A DNA stretch of 64,000 nt. It comes from Rhodobacteraceae bacterium WD3A24 (GTDB lineage: Bacteria > Pseudomonadota > Alphaproteobacteria > Rhodobacterales > Rhodobacteraceae). The translations under genes were made by a program, and so were the position numbers. Positions within the stretch are counted from its first letter, which is position 1. The number at the start of each line of letters is the position of its first letter. The notes under the pieces were generated by a model, which saw nothing but the letters and a program-made list of their open reading frames with translations, searched no databases and had not been told where the DNA came from. Positions 16,770 through 25,972 of this stretch are shown here, one piece after another. The stretch covers positions 54,461 to 118,460 of the forward strand of contig PUHN01000004.1 of the NCBI GenBank assembly GCA_002967695.1, read 5' to 3'.

Positions 16770-19195
16770 ACCGTGCGGTCATGGGGGCGCTGCTGTCGCA
16801 CTGGCGGGCACGGCCCGCACAGCTTGCGATGCTGGTCGTCGGACTCGCCCTGGCCACCGCGCTCTGGTCGGGGGTGCAGGCGATCAATGCCGAGGCGCGC
16901 GCCAGCTATGCCCGCGCGGCCGAGATGCTGGGGGCCGACGAGCTCGACCGGCTGGTGCCCGCCGATGGCGGGCGGGTGGCGCAGGAGGTCTTCGCCCGCC
17001 TCGACGCGGCCGGCTGGCGTGTCAGCCCGGTACTGGAAGGCCGGATCGCGGTGGCCGGCGAGGAGATGCGCCTGCTGGGCGTCGATGCCGTCAGCGCGCC
17101 CGACCGGGCGGGGTTCGACGCCCTGCCAAGTGGCGGCGCGGCGATGATGCTGGCCATGGCCCCGCCCGAGATCCTGTTTGCCGCCCCCGATACGCTCGAT
17201 CGGCTGGGGCCGAGGGCGACGGGCCCCGAGGGGGCCGAACTGCGCGCGGCCGAGGGGCTGGCCCCGGGCGTGGTGGTGGCCGATCTGCGCTATGCCCAGC
17301 GGCTGATCGGGGCACGCGGCCTCGTCTCGTATCTGGTGCTGCACCCCGACCAGCCCGAGACGCGCGCGCCGCTCGACGAGGTGGCGTCCGCGCTCCGGCT
17401 GCGCCGCGCTTCGGGCTCGGCCGATCTGGCGCGGCTGACCGAGAGCTTTCATCTCAATCTCACGGCTTTCGGGCTGCTGTCCTTCGTCGTGGGGCTGTTC
17501 ATCGTCCGCTCGGCGGTCGGGCTGGCCTTTGAGCAGCGGCGCGGCGTCTTCCGCACGCTGCGGGCGCTGGGCGTCCCGCTGGCCCGGCTGCTTTGGTTGC
17601 TGCTCGCCGAACTCGCCCTGCTTGCATTGGTGGCCGGGCTCGCGGGTGTCGGGCTGGGCTATGTGATGGCCGCGCTGCTGCTGCCCGACGTGGCCGCGAC
17701 CCTGTCGGGGCTCTACGGCGCGGAGGTGTCGGGGACGCTGGCGCTGCGCCCCTCATGGGGGCTCTCGGGGCTGGCAATCGCGCTGGCGGGTACCCTGATC
17801 GCGGCCGCGCAGGGGCTTTGGCGCGTCGGGCGCATGCCGGTGCTCGCGGCGGCGCAGCCGCGTGCCTGGGGGCTGGCCTCGGCGCGCGAGCTGGTCATCC
17901 AGGCCGGCGCCGCGCTTGCGCTGGCGCTGGCGGCGCTGGGTCTGGCGCGGTGGGGCGAGAGTTCCGTGTCGGGGCTGGCCCTTCTCGCCGCGATCCTGCT
18001 GTCAGCGGCGCTCGCGCTGCCGGTGGTTCTCTCGGGGTTGCTCGCCGGCGCGGCGCGGCTGGCGCGCGGGGCGGTGGCGGAATGGTTCTGGGCCGACACG
18101 CGCCAGCAGCTTCCGGGGCTGAGCCTCGCGCTGATGGCGCTGCTTCTGGCGCTTGCCGCCAATATCGGGGTGGGCACGATGGTGCAAAGCTTTCGCGCCA
18201 CATTCACCGGCTGGCTCGACCAGCGGCTGGCCGCCGAGCTCTACGTCACCGCCCGCGACGCCGAGGAGGCCCGCGCCCTGCGCGGCTGGCTCGACGGGCG
18301 CGAGGATGTGCGCGCGGTTCTGCCCATTCGCTGGGTGGAGGCCGAACTCGCCGGCGCGCCCGGCCGCATCTATGGTGTGGCCGATCACGCCACCTACCGA
18401 GAGAACTGGCCGCTGTTGCGCGCGCAAGAGGGCGCGTGGGATCGAGTCGCGGCGGGCGAGGCGGTTCTGATCAACGAGCAGCTATTTCGCCGCGACGGTC
18501 TGGGCGTGGGCGACAGGCTGGCCCTGCCGGCGGGCGAGGATCTGCCTGTAGCGGGGATCTATTCCGATTACGGCAACCCGCAGGGACAGGCGATGATGGG
18601 GCTGGAGGCTTTCGACGGCCGCTTTCCCGGCGCGCCCCGCCTGCAGCACGCCTTGCGGGTCGCGCCGGGTCGCAGCGATGCGCTCTCTTCCGCGCTGCAA
18701 GATTCCTTCGGCCTGCCGCCGGAGGCGATCACCGATCAGGCCGAGGCCAAGGCGACATCCCTGCGCATCTTCGAGCAGACCTTCGCCGTGACCGGGGCGC
18801 TCAACGCGCTCACCCTCGGCGTGGCGGGGGTTGCGCTGCTCGCCGCGCTGGCGACGCTGTCAGAGATGCGGCTCGCGCAGCTTGCCCCGGTCTGGGCGCT
18901 CGGACTGACGCGCGCGCGGCTCGCACGGCTGGAGGTGGCGCGCACGGTCATGCTTGCCGCGCTGACCTTCGTGGCGGCCCTGCCGGTGGGGCTGATTCTT
19001 GCCTGGGCGTTGCTGGCGATCGTGAACGTCGCGGCTTTCGGCTGGCGGCTGCCGATGCAGGTGTTCCCCGCCGACTGGGCGCGGCTCGGGACGCTTGCAC
19101 TTGCTGTCGCGGCAGCCGCCGCAGCGGGGCCCGCGCGGCGGCTGGCGCGGATCGCCCCCGCGGGGCTGTTGCGGGTCTTCGCCTCGGAGCGCTGA
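16766..19195 (+). CDS. Large FtsX-domain ABC permease
   Basis: An 809-residue inner-membrane protein. It has an N-terminal transmembrane anchor, a periplasmic domain (about 40-240), a first FtsX-type core (about 235-370, with ARLLWLLLAELALLALVAGLAG), a second anchor and periplasmic domain (about 460-660), and a C-terminal FtsX core (about 665-800). This doubled layout is that of YbbP/AttFG-like permeases. With the coupled ATPase it should form a mechanotransmitting exporter or lipid/lipoprotein extractor. The tesA-like esterase that often accompanies ybbAP is absent, so the substrate is open. Confidence 0.83.
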
Positions 19196-19315
19196 ACGGG
19201 GCGCAAAAATGCAACACTCGGCGGGATGCGGGGCACAACCGTGGGTTCTGATTGACAGGTTTTTCGGAGGCTGCCACTCACTGAGAGAACAGGTGCGATG
19301 TCGAGGGAGAACGCG

Positions 19316-19681
19316 ATGAAGACTCTTGGAATGCCTGGCGCGGCGGCGCTCGTCCTCGCTGGCAATGCCGCGTTTGCGGCCGGGCCGGGTGCGGTTGCCC
19401 CCCAGAGCGAAGTGGTGCCCGATGAGGCGGCCTGCACGGTGCCGGGCGAGGGCGTCGTCGCCCAGAAGCCCTGCGAGGAGGCCTGCGAAGAAGAGGATGT
19501 CGAGGCAGCCTGCATCGCCGTTGGCAGCGTGGGCGCCGCTGCTCCGTTCCTTGGTGGCTCGCTCGGAGGTGCCGGAGCGGCCTCGGCCGTGGTCCTGGGC
19601 GCGGGTGCGCTCGCGGCCGCCGGGCTGGGTGATGATGATTCCTCCAGCGGCTCGACGACGACGACGCCGACGAATGAGTGA
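19316..19681 (+). CDS. Small secreted Ala/Gly-rich protein of unknown function
   Basis: A 121-residue protein I cannot assign. It has a signal peptide (MKTLGMPGAAALVLAGNAAFAA), a middle acidic part with five Cys, two of them in CEEAC, then a Gly/Ala-rich hydrophobic segment (about 70-105) followed directly by an acidic DDD, Ser and Thr run at the C-terminus. The hydrophobic span plus acidic tail could be a membrane anchor or a sorting tail. The ATG at 19316 has an AGGGAG site and places the signal peptide correctly. A TTGACA hexamer at 19252 may be part of its promoter, but no good -10 follows. Confidence 0.6.
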   Translation: MKTLGMPGAAALVLAGNAAFAAGPGAVAPQSEVVPDEAACTVPGEGVVAQKPCEEACEEEDVEAACIAVGSVGAAAPFLGGSLGGAGAASAVVLGAGALAAAGLGDDDSSSGSTTTTPTNE

Positions 19682-19716
19682 CGGCGGCTTCGTCCGCTGG
19701 AAAGCAGGGTGAACAA

Positions 19717-19746
19717 CGAGCCTTCCGAAGGACTTCGGAGGGCTCG
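19717..19746. terminator. Stem-loop between convergent genes
   Basis: CGAGCCTTCCGA and TCGGAGGGCTCG form a 12-bp stem with one G-T pair around a six-base loop. It lies 35 bases after the small secreted protein gene and 13 bases from the end of the convergent phosphatidyltransferase gene. It can serve both strands, although neither side has a full T-run. Confidence 0.6.
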
Positions 19747-19759
19747 TCTCGGCTGAATC

Positions 19760-20371
19760 TCAGGGGTCCGGAAAGCACCTGGAGGCCAGCGCCAGCCGTG
19801 ACGCGGCCGTGATCAGTGTCAGCGCGCCGAAGCTCCACGCCAGTGGTGCAAACCAGCCCGGCACCAGGCACAGCGCGACGAAGAAGATGATCGTCTCGCT
19901 CCCTTCCAGAAGCCCGCCGGTGAAGTAGAGCGTCTTGACGCCACGCGCGCTGGTCTGCATCCGGCGCTTTTCGGCGAGGATCGCGAAGCCGAGAAACGAC
20001 GCGCCGTTGACATAGAAGCTGAGCAGTACGAACGCCCCGGCGGCTCCGTTCGATGCGGGGTCCGACAGCACGAAGGCCAGCGGAACCGCACCGTAAAAGG
20101 TGAAATCGGCGACGATGTCGAGATAGCCGCCGAAATCGCTGACCTTGCTGGCCCGCGCCACCGCCCCGTCGAGCCCGTCGGCGAGCCGCGAGACGATGAT
20201 CAGCGCGAGTGCCAGCCAGTAGGCTTCGAATGCGATCGCCGCGCCGGCCGCGAGGCCGACCCCCAGCCCGGCCAGCGTGACGGTATTGGGGCGGATTCCG
20301 GCGCGCGCGAGGCCGGCGCCGAGCCGGTCGAGGGGCGGGTCGATATAGGGGCGCAGGTAACGGTCCAGCAT
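19760..20371 (-). CDS. CDP-alcohol phosphatidyltransferase family protein
   Basis: A 203-residue inner-membrane enzyme with about six hydrophobic segments. The catalytic motif is complete: D-x2-DG-x2-AR, seven residues, G-x3-D-x3-D (RLADGLDGAVARASKVSDFG then GYLDIVAD). The family transfers a CDP-linked phosphatidyl or alcohol group in phospholipid synthesis; the acceptor cannot be read from sequence. A GGAG site precedes the ATG. It is divergent from the YnjBCD-type importer. Confidence 0.87.
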   Translation of the reverse strand: MLDRYLRPYIDPPLDRLGAGLARAGIRPNTVTLAGLGVGLAAGAAIAFEAYWLALALIIVSRLADGLDGAVARASKVSDFGGYLDIVADFTFYGAVPLAFVLSDPASNGAAGAFVLLSFYVNGASFLGFAILAEKRRMQTSARGVKTLYFTGGLLEGSETIIFFVALCLVPGWFAPLAWSFGALTLITAASRLALASRCFPDP

Positions 20372-20518
20372 GGTGGCTCCGGCAGTGGTTTTGGTCCGGC
20401 TTAATCGGCGCGGGGCGCGGCGTCAGTTCACATTCCCGTTTGCAACGTGTATCGCCAATTGCAATTCCGATTGCGCTCGCCGCAGGTTCGCCGCGCCAGC
20501 CCATTGCAAGGAGGCCCC

Positions 20519-21742
20519 ATGCGACTGCTCACTGCTGCCCATGCGCTCGCCGCGCTTATTGTCCTGCCGCTCGCCGCGTCGGCGCAGGAGGCACCGCCCG
20601 AGCCGGAGAACTGGGATGCCGTCGTCGAGGCGGCGCAAGGAAGTCGGGTTTTCTGGCATGCCTGGGGCGGGGATCCGCGGATCAACGATTTCATCGAATG
20701 GGTGGGCGACGAGCTTGACGCTCGCCACGATATCGACCTCACCCATGTCAAGCTCTCCGATACCGCGGAGGCCGTCAGCCGTGTCGTCGCCGAGGCCAGC
20801 GCCGGGCAGGACAGCGGCGGCGCCGTGGACGCGATCTGGATCAACGGCGCCAATTTCGCGCAGATGAAGGAGAATGATCTGCTCTTTGGCCCCTTTGCCG
20901 ACGACCTGCCTAACTGGCGCTATATCGACACCGCCGAACACCCCGCCATCACCGTCGATTTCACCGAGCCGGTCGATGGCCTCGGCGCGCCCTGGGCCTT
21001 GTTCCGGATGGTGTTCGAATATGACAGCGCCGCCGTGCCCGAGCCGCCGCGCGATGTCGACGCGCTGCGCGCCTGGATAACGGAAAATCCCGGCCGGTTC
21101 ACCTATCCGCAGCCGCCCGACTATCTTGGCACCAGTTTTCTCAAGCAGATTCTCTACGGGCTGGTGGATGATCCGCAGGTGCTGATGCAGCCCGCCGACG
21201 ATGCCGATTACGATGCGGTGACCGAGCCGCTATGGGCGTGGCTCGACGCCGTGACCCCCGACTTGTGGCGTTCGGGCCGCGCCTATCCGCAGAACGAGCC
21301 CGCCCTGGGCCAGCTGCTCGCTGATGGCGAGATCGACATCGCCTTTTCCTTCAACCCCGGCCGGGCCTCGGCGGCAATCGCCGATTTCGAGCTGCCCGAC
21401 ACCGTGCGCACCTATGTGTTCGAGCGCGGCACGATCGGCAATGCCAGCTTCATTTCCATCCCCTACAACGCAGCCAACCCCGCCGGGGCGATGGTGCTGG
21501 CCAATTTCATCATGAGCCCGCAGGCACAGGCCCGCGCGCAGAATCCGCAGGTGCTGGGCTTTCAGACGGTGCTCGACCTCGACCGTCTGCCCGCCGATGA
21601 GCGGGCCCGTTTCGAGGCGCTCGACCTCGGCATCGCCACCCTGCGCCCCGAGGAGATGGGCGCGACCCTGCCCGAGCCGCATCCGAGCTGGATGACGCGC
21701 ATCGCCCAGGATTGGCAGGAACGCTACGGCGTCGCCGAGTGA
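20519..21742 (+). CDS. ynjB: ABC transporter substrate-binding protein, YnjB type
   Basis: A 407-residue periplasmic binding protein. A signal peptide (MRLLTAAHALAALIVLPLAASA) is followed by the extracellular family 1-like domain (VFWHAWGGDPRINDFIEWVGDEL ... AVDAIWINGANF ... PYNAANPAGAMVLANF), which matches YnjB. The ATG at 20519 has a perfect AAGGAGG site. The substrate of the Ynj system is not established. The downstream permease start GTG overlaps this gene's stop (GTGA), so the three genes form one operon. Confidence 0.87.
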   Translation: MRLLTAAHALAALIVLPLAASAQEAPPEPENWDAVVEAAQGSRVFWHAWGGDPRINDFIEWVGDELDARHDIDLTHVKLSDTAEAVSRVVAEASAGQDSGGAVDAIWINGANFAQMKENDLLFGPFADDLPNWRYIDTAEHPAITVDFTEPVDGLGAPWALFRMVFEYDSAAVPEPPRDVDALRAWITENPGRFTYPQPPDYLGTSFLKQILYGLVDDPQVLMQPADDADYDAVTEPLWAWLDAVTPDLWRSGRAYPQNEPALGQLLADGEIDIAFSFNPGRASAAIADFELPDTVRTYVFERGTIGNASFISIPYNAANPAGAMVLANFIMSPQAQARAQNPQVLGFQTVLDLDRLPADERARFEALDLGIATLRPEEMGATLPEPHPSWMTRIAQDWQERYGVAE

Positions 21743-23475
21743 GCCGGGGCAGAGCCGGCTTGCGGCGGGCCGCGGCGGGCGAGGGCGCGGGCTGGCTGCG
21801 CGCAATCGCGCCGCTCACCCTGGCGGTGCTGGCCGGGCCGGTGGTGGCCGGGCTGGCGGGGGTGATCCTGCCGGCCTTCGGCTACATGCCGGCACTGGGC
21901 GGGGCCGGGTTTTCCCTGGAGCCCTGGCGCGAGCTTCTGGCCTGGCCGGGGCTGGCCGCGGCGGTGCGGCTGAGCCTGACCACCGGCATCGGGGCCACGG
22001 TCATCGCGCTGGCGCTGACGCTGTTGCTGGTGGCGGCCGGGCAGGGCACGCGGACCTTCCGGGTGCTGGTGCGGCTGATCGCGCCGGTGCTGTCGGTGCC
22101 CCATGCCGCGACGGCTTTCGGGCTGGCGTTCCTGATCGCACCGTCGGGCTGGATCGCGCGGCTGACTTCGCCCTGGATGACCGGCTGGGAGCGCCCGCCC
22201 GACCTGCTGACGGTCAATGACCCCGCAGGTCTGGCGCTCACGCTGGGGCTGGTGCTCAAGGAGCTGCCCTTTCTGATGCTGATGACGCTGGCCGCGCTGG
22301 CGCAGGCCGACGGGCTGCGCACCCGCGAGGTCGCCGAGACGCTGGGCTACGGGCGCATCGCGGCGTGGATGCTCGTCGTCTTGCCGCGTGTCTATGCGCA
22401 GATACGCCTGCCGGTCTATGCGGTGCTGGCCTACTCCATGTCGGTGGTCGACATGGCGCTCATTCTCGGCCCGACGCGGCCGGGGCCGCTGGCGGTGGTG
22501 ATCCTCGACTGGATGAGCGACCCCAATCTTTTCATGCGCTTTCAGGCGGCCGCCGCCGCGCTGCTGCTGCTGGCGCTGGTGGCCGGCGCGCTGGTGCTCT
22601 GGCGGCTCGCTGAAGAGGGCGCGGGAGCGCTCTGCCGGCTCGTGGCGATGCGCGGGATGCGCGCCACCGCGCTCGACCGGCCACTGCGCCCGCTTGCGCT
22701 GGGGCTCGGGGCGGCCGGTGCCGCGCTGGTCCTCGCGGGTCTGGCCGGGCTGGCGGTGTGGTCGGTTGCCGCGCTGTGGCGCTTTCCCGACGCCTGGCCG
22801 GCGGGGCTGACCCTGCGCATCTGGCAGGCGCAGAGTTCGGCGATTGCGGGGGCGGCGGGGATCACGGCGCTGATCGGCCTGATTGCGACGGTGGCCGCGC
22901 TTGTCCTCGTTCTCGGCTGGCTCGAGGCGGCGCATCGCGCCGGGCGTCGCGCCCCGGCGCCGGCAGTCCTGCCGCTGATTTACCTGCCGCTGATCGTGCC
23001 GCAGGTGGTGTTCCTGCCCGGCATGCAGGTGCTCGCGCTGATGGCCGGGTTCGAGGGCGGCCTCGTCCTGGTGATGGCGGTCCATCTGATCTTCGTGCTG
23101 CCCTATGTGTTCTTGTCGCTCGCCGACCCGTGGCAGGCATGGGACGCGCGCGCGGGCACCGTTGCGGCAAGCCTGGGCGCGGGGCCGTGGCGTATCCTGC
23201 TGACGGTGCGGCTGCCGATGCTGCTGCGTCCGGTCCTGACGGCGGCCGCTGTGGGCTTTGCCGTGTCGGTCGCGCAGTATCTGCCGACGCTGTTGATCGG
23301 GGCGGGGCGCGTGGCCACCTTGACGACCGAGGCCGTGGCGCTTGCCGCCGGGGGCAACCGGCGCGTCATCGGCGCGTGGGCACTGGCGCAGATGCTCGCG
23401 CCCTTCGCCGGGTTCGCGCTCGCATTGGTGGTGCCCGCGCTGGCCTTCCGCAAACGCAAGGGGATGGCTGTATGA
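21739..23475 (+). CDS. ynjC: ABC transporter permease, YnjC type (fused two-permease protein)
   Basis: A 578-residue protein with about twelve hydrophobic segments arranged as two permease halves, residues about 20-270 and 310-570. Each half has a cytoplasmic EAA-type loop (AETLGYGRIAAWMLVVLPRVYAQIRLP and AASLGAGPWRILLTVRLPMLLRP). This fused arrangement is that of YnjC and related thiamine/Fe3+-type permeases. I start it at GTG 21739, which overlaps the ynjB stop codon, rather than the longer frame at 21712. Confidence 0.87.
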   Translation: MSRGRAGLRRAAAGEGAGWLRAIAPLTLAVLAGPVVAGLAGVILPAFGYMPALGGAGFSLEPWRELLAWPGLAAAVRLSLTTGIGATVIALALTLLLVAAGQGTRTFRVLVRLIAPVLSVPHAATAFGLAFLIAPSGWIARLTSPWMTGWERPPDLLTVNDPAGLALTLGLVLKELPFLMLMTLAALAQADGLRTREVAETLGYGRIAAWMLVVLPRVYAQIRLPVYAVLAYSMSVVDMALILGPTRPGPLAVVILDWMSDPNLFMRFQAAAAALLLLALVAGALVLWRLAEEGAGALCRLVAMRGMRATALDRPLRPLALGLGAAGAALVLAGLAGLAVWSVAALWRFPDAWPAGLTLRIWQAQSSAIAGAAGITALIGLIATVAALVLVLGWLEAAHRAGRRAPAPAVLPLIYLPLIVPQVVFLPGMQVLALMAGFEGGLVLVMAVHLIFVLPYVFLSLADPWQAWDARAGTVAASLGAGPWRILLTVRLPMLLRPVLTAAAVGFAVSVAQYLPTLLIGAGRVATLTTEAVALAAGGNRRVIGAWALAQMLAPFAGFALALVVPALAFRKRKGMAV

Positions 23476-24158
23476 GCGAGGGGCTGCGCCTCGAAGGGGT
23501 CGAGATCGCGCTGGGGGCGGCGCCACTGGTGACGCTGGACATCACCGTCGCGCCGGGCGAGGTCGTCACGATCATGGGCCCGTCGGGGTCGGGGAAGTCG
23601 GCGCTGCTTACCGCGATTATCGGGGCGCTTCCGCCGCCCTTCTCGGCGCGCGGGCGCATCCGGCTGGACGGGCGCGACATCACCGACCTGCCAACGCGGG
23701 CACGGCGGGTGGGCATCCTGTTTCAGGACGACATCCTGTTTCCCCATCTCAGCGTCGCGGGCAATCTGGCCTTCGCGCTGCCCTCGCATCTGCGGGGGCG
23801 CGCCGCGCGGACGGCGCGGGTCGAAGAGGCGCTGGCCGATGCCGGGCTCGAGGGGATGGGCGCGCGCGATCCCGAGACGCTTTCGGGCGGGCAACGCGCG
23901 CGGGTGGCGCTGATGCGCACATTGCTGGCCGAGCCGCGTGCGCTGCTGCTCGACGAGCCTTTCTCGCGGCTCGACGCCGACCGGCGCGCGCGCATCCGCT
24001 CTTTCGTCTTCGCGCGGGCGGTCGCGCGTGGCTTGCCGGTGTTGATGGTGACCCATGACGCCGAGGACGCCCGCGCTGCCGGCGGCCGCGTTCTCGATCC
24101 GCGCGGTGCGGCCGTCACGCCAGGAGTCGTCGCGTCAGCGGATGATTGCCGCGCTTGA
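23472..24158 (+). CDS. ynjD: ABC transporter ATP-binding protein, YnjD type
   Basis: A 228-residue ATPase: Walker A GPSGSGKS, Q-loop LFQDDILFPHLSV, signature LSGGQRAR, Walker B LLLDEPFSRLD and switch His VTHDAED. The FQDDILFPH Q-loop is typical of YnjD. The ATG overlaps the permease stop (ATGA). With the binding protein and permease it makes a complete importer. Confidence 0.88.
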   Translation: MSEGLRLEGVEIALGAAPLVTLDITVAPGEVVTIMGPSGSGKSALLTAIIGALPPPFSARGRIRLDGRDITDLPTRARRVGILFQDDILFPHLSVAGNLAFALPSHLRGRAARTARVEEALADAGLEGMGARDPETLSGGQRARVALMRTLLAEPRALLLDEPFSRLDADRRARIRSFVFARAVARGLPVLMVTHDAEDARAAGGRVLDPRGAAVTPGVVASADDCRA

Positions 24159-24264
24159 CAGGCGGGGCGAAAACGCAAAACCTGACATGCAGGAATTCCC
24201 CGCCCGACCCGTCGGGTGTGGCGGAGGCATTCACGATCCAACGATAAACAGGGGGAAAAGACAG

Positions 24265-25866
24265 ATGACCTTTGACAGACTGCCGAAGGCCCGCCGGAGC
24301 GCTGCGCTGCTGGGCGGGGCCGCTGTCGCGCTGGCGCTGGGCGCCGCGTCGGCCGGTGCCGAGACGATCCGCTGGGCGCGCGTGGGCGACGCGCTGACAC
24401 TCGATCCGCACGCGCAGAACGAGGGGCCGACCCACGCGCTCAACCACCACATCTACGAGACCCTGGTGGGCCGGGCGACCGACGGCACGCTCACACCGCG
24501 GTTGGCGACCGAGTGGGGCATCCACCCCGACGACGACACGATCTGGGTGTTCGAGCTGCGCGAGGGCGTGACCTTCCATGACGGCACACCGTTCGAGGCC
24601 GACGATGTGGTGTTTTCGCTTGAGCGAGCGATGGCCGAGACCTCGGACATGAAGGGGCTGCACGGCGCGGTCGAGTCGGTGGAGGCCGTCGACGAGCACA
24701 CCGTCCATGTCCAGATGGAGGGGCCGGCGCCACTCTATGTGCAGAATCTGACCAACACCTTCATCATGAACCGCGAGTGGGCGGAGGAGCACGACGTCGA
24801 GGAGCCGCAGGACTTCGCCGGCGGCGAGGAAAGCTATGCGGTGCGCAACGCCAACGGCACCGGCCCCTATACGGTGGCCGAGCGCGACCCCGAGGTGCGC
24901 ACCGTCCTCGAATACTTCGGCGACCACTGGGCGGAGACGCCCGAGGTGAGCGAGATCATCTATACCCCGATCGCCGAGGATGCCACGCGCGTCGCGGCCC
25001 TTCTGTCGGGCGAGGTCGACATCGTCCAGGACGTGCCCGTCCAGGACATCCAGCGCCTGCAGGAAACCGACGGCATCACCGTCGAGACGGGCCCCGAGAA
25101 CCGCGTGATCTTCTTCGCCTACGACATGGGCTCGGACGAGCTGCAGACCGCCAATGTCGAGGGCAACCCCTTTGCCGACCCGCTGGTGCGCGAAGCGATG
25201 CATCTCGCGCTCGACCGCGACGCGATCCGGCAGGTGGTGATGCGCGGCCAGTCGCTGCCCACGGGCGTGACCATGCCGCCCTTCGTCAATGGCTGGACAG
25301 AGGAACTCGACGAATACCCCCAGCCCGACTACGAGCGCGCGCAGGAGCTTCTGGCCGAGGCGGGCTACCCGGACGGCTTCGAGGTCACGCTGCACACGCC
25401 CAATGACCGCTATCTCAACGACGAGGCGATCAGCCAGGCCTATGTCGGCATGCTCGACCGCATCGGGATCGACGTGAATCTGGTCTCGCAGACGCGTTCG
25501 CTGCACTTCCCGCTGATCCAGAACCGCGAGACGGACTTCTATCTGCTGGGCTGGGGCGTGCCGACCTTCGACAGCCAGTACATCTTCGACTTCCTCGTCC
25601 ACAGCACCGAGGGCGCGCGCGGCGGCTGGAACGGCTCGCGCTATTCCAACCCCGAGCTGGACCAGAAGATCGAGGCGCTGGCCACCGAGACGGATCTGGA
25701 GGCGCGCAACGAGATGATCGCCGAGATCTGGGCGCAGGTGCAGGAGGACCGCGTGTTCCTGCCGGTGCACAACCAGCTTCTAGCCTACGCGATGCGCGAG
25801 GGCATCTCGCTGCCGGTGCATCCCGAGAACCAGCCCTCGATGACCGATGTGAGCTTCGAGGACTGA
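24265..25866 (+). CDS. Peptide/nickel-type ABC transporter substrate-binding protein (family 5)
   Basis: A 533-residue DppA/OppA-like periplasmic protein. A signal peptide (RRSAALLGGAAVALALGAASAGA) precedes the SBP_bac_5 domain: RWARVGDALTLDPHAQNEGP, LREGVTFHDGTPFEADDVVFSL, ANGTGPYTV and the C-terminal EIWAQVQEDRVFLPVH. The mature protein is markedly acidic. The ATG at 24265 has a G/A-rich ribosome site. It is first of a five-gene importer operon; two strong stem-loops follow its stop codon. Substrate class: di-/oligopeptide or related compound. Confidence 0.9.
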   Translation: MTFDRLPKARRSAALLGGAAVALALGAASAGAETIRWARVGDALTLDPHAQNEGPTHALNHHIYETLVGRATDGTLTPRLATEWGIHPDDDTIWVFELREGVTFHDGTPFEADDVVFSLERAMAETSDMKGLHGAVESVEAVDEHTVHVQMEGPAPLYVQNLTNTFIMNREWAEEHDVEEPQDFAGGEESYAVRNANGTGPYTVAERDPEVRTVLEYFGDHWAETPEVSEIIYTPIAEDATRVAALLSGEVDIVQDVPVQDIQRLQETDGITVETGPENRVIFFAYDMGSDELQTANVEGNPFADPLVREAMHLALDRDAIRQVVMRGQSLPTGVTMPPFVNGWTEELDEYPQPDYERAQELLAEAGYPDGFEVTLHTPNDRYLNDEAISQAYVGMLDRIGIDVNLVSQTRSLHFPLIQNRETDFYLLGWGVPTFDSQYIFDFLVHSTEGARGGWNGSRYSNPELDQKIEALATETDLEARNEMIAEIWAQVQEDRVFLPVHNQLLAYAMREGISLPVHPENQPSMTDVSFED

Positions 25867-25885
25867 TCGGAGACCGCGACTGCGC

Positions 25886-25910
25886 CCGCGCGCCGTGTCA
25901 TGGCGCGCGG
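25886..25910 (+). promoter_or_regulatory. First intercistronic stem-loop after the peptide-binding gene
   Basis: CCGCGCGCC and its exact complement (9 bp) enclose a seven-base loop 20 bases after the binding-protein stop. There is no T-run, so partial attenuation or 3'-end protection of the binding-protein mRNA is more likely than full termination. Confidence 0.6.
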
Positions 25911-25917
25911 AAACCCC

Positions 25918-25945
25918 GGGCGGCGGGCGCCGAGCCCCGCCGCCC
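25918..25945 (+). promoter_or_regulatory. Second intercistronic stem-loop
   Basis: GGGCGGCGGG and CCCGCCGCCC form a perfect 10-bp stem with an eight-base loop, seven bases after the first hairpin, followed by a pyrimidine-rich stretch (TCTCTTTC). Tandem hairpins here should make the binding protein more abundant than the permeases and ATPases. Confidence 0.6.
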
Positions 25946-25972
25946 TCTCTTTCGAGGAAGTGAGCCGACGCG

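Noticed and set aside
19252..19280. Sigma-70 promoter for the small secreted protein
   Set aside because: TTGACA is present but the -10 position reads CACTCA; it is mentioned only as a possible element.
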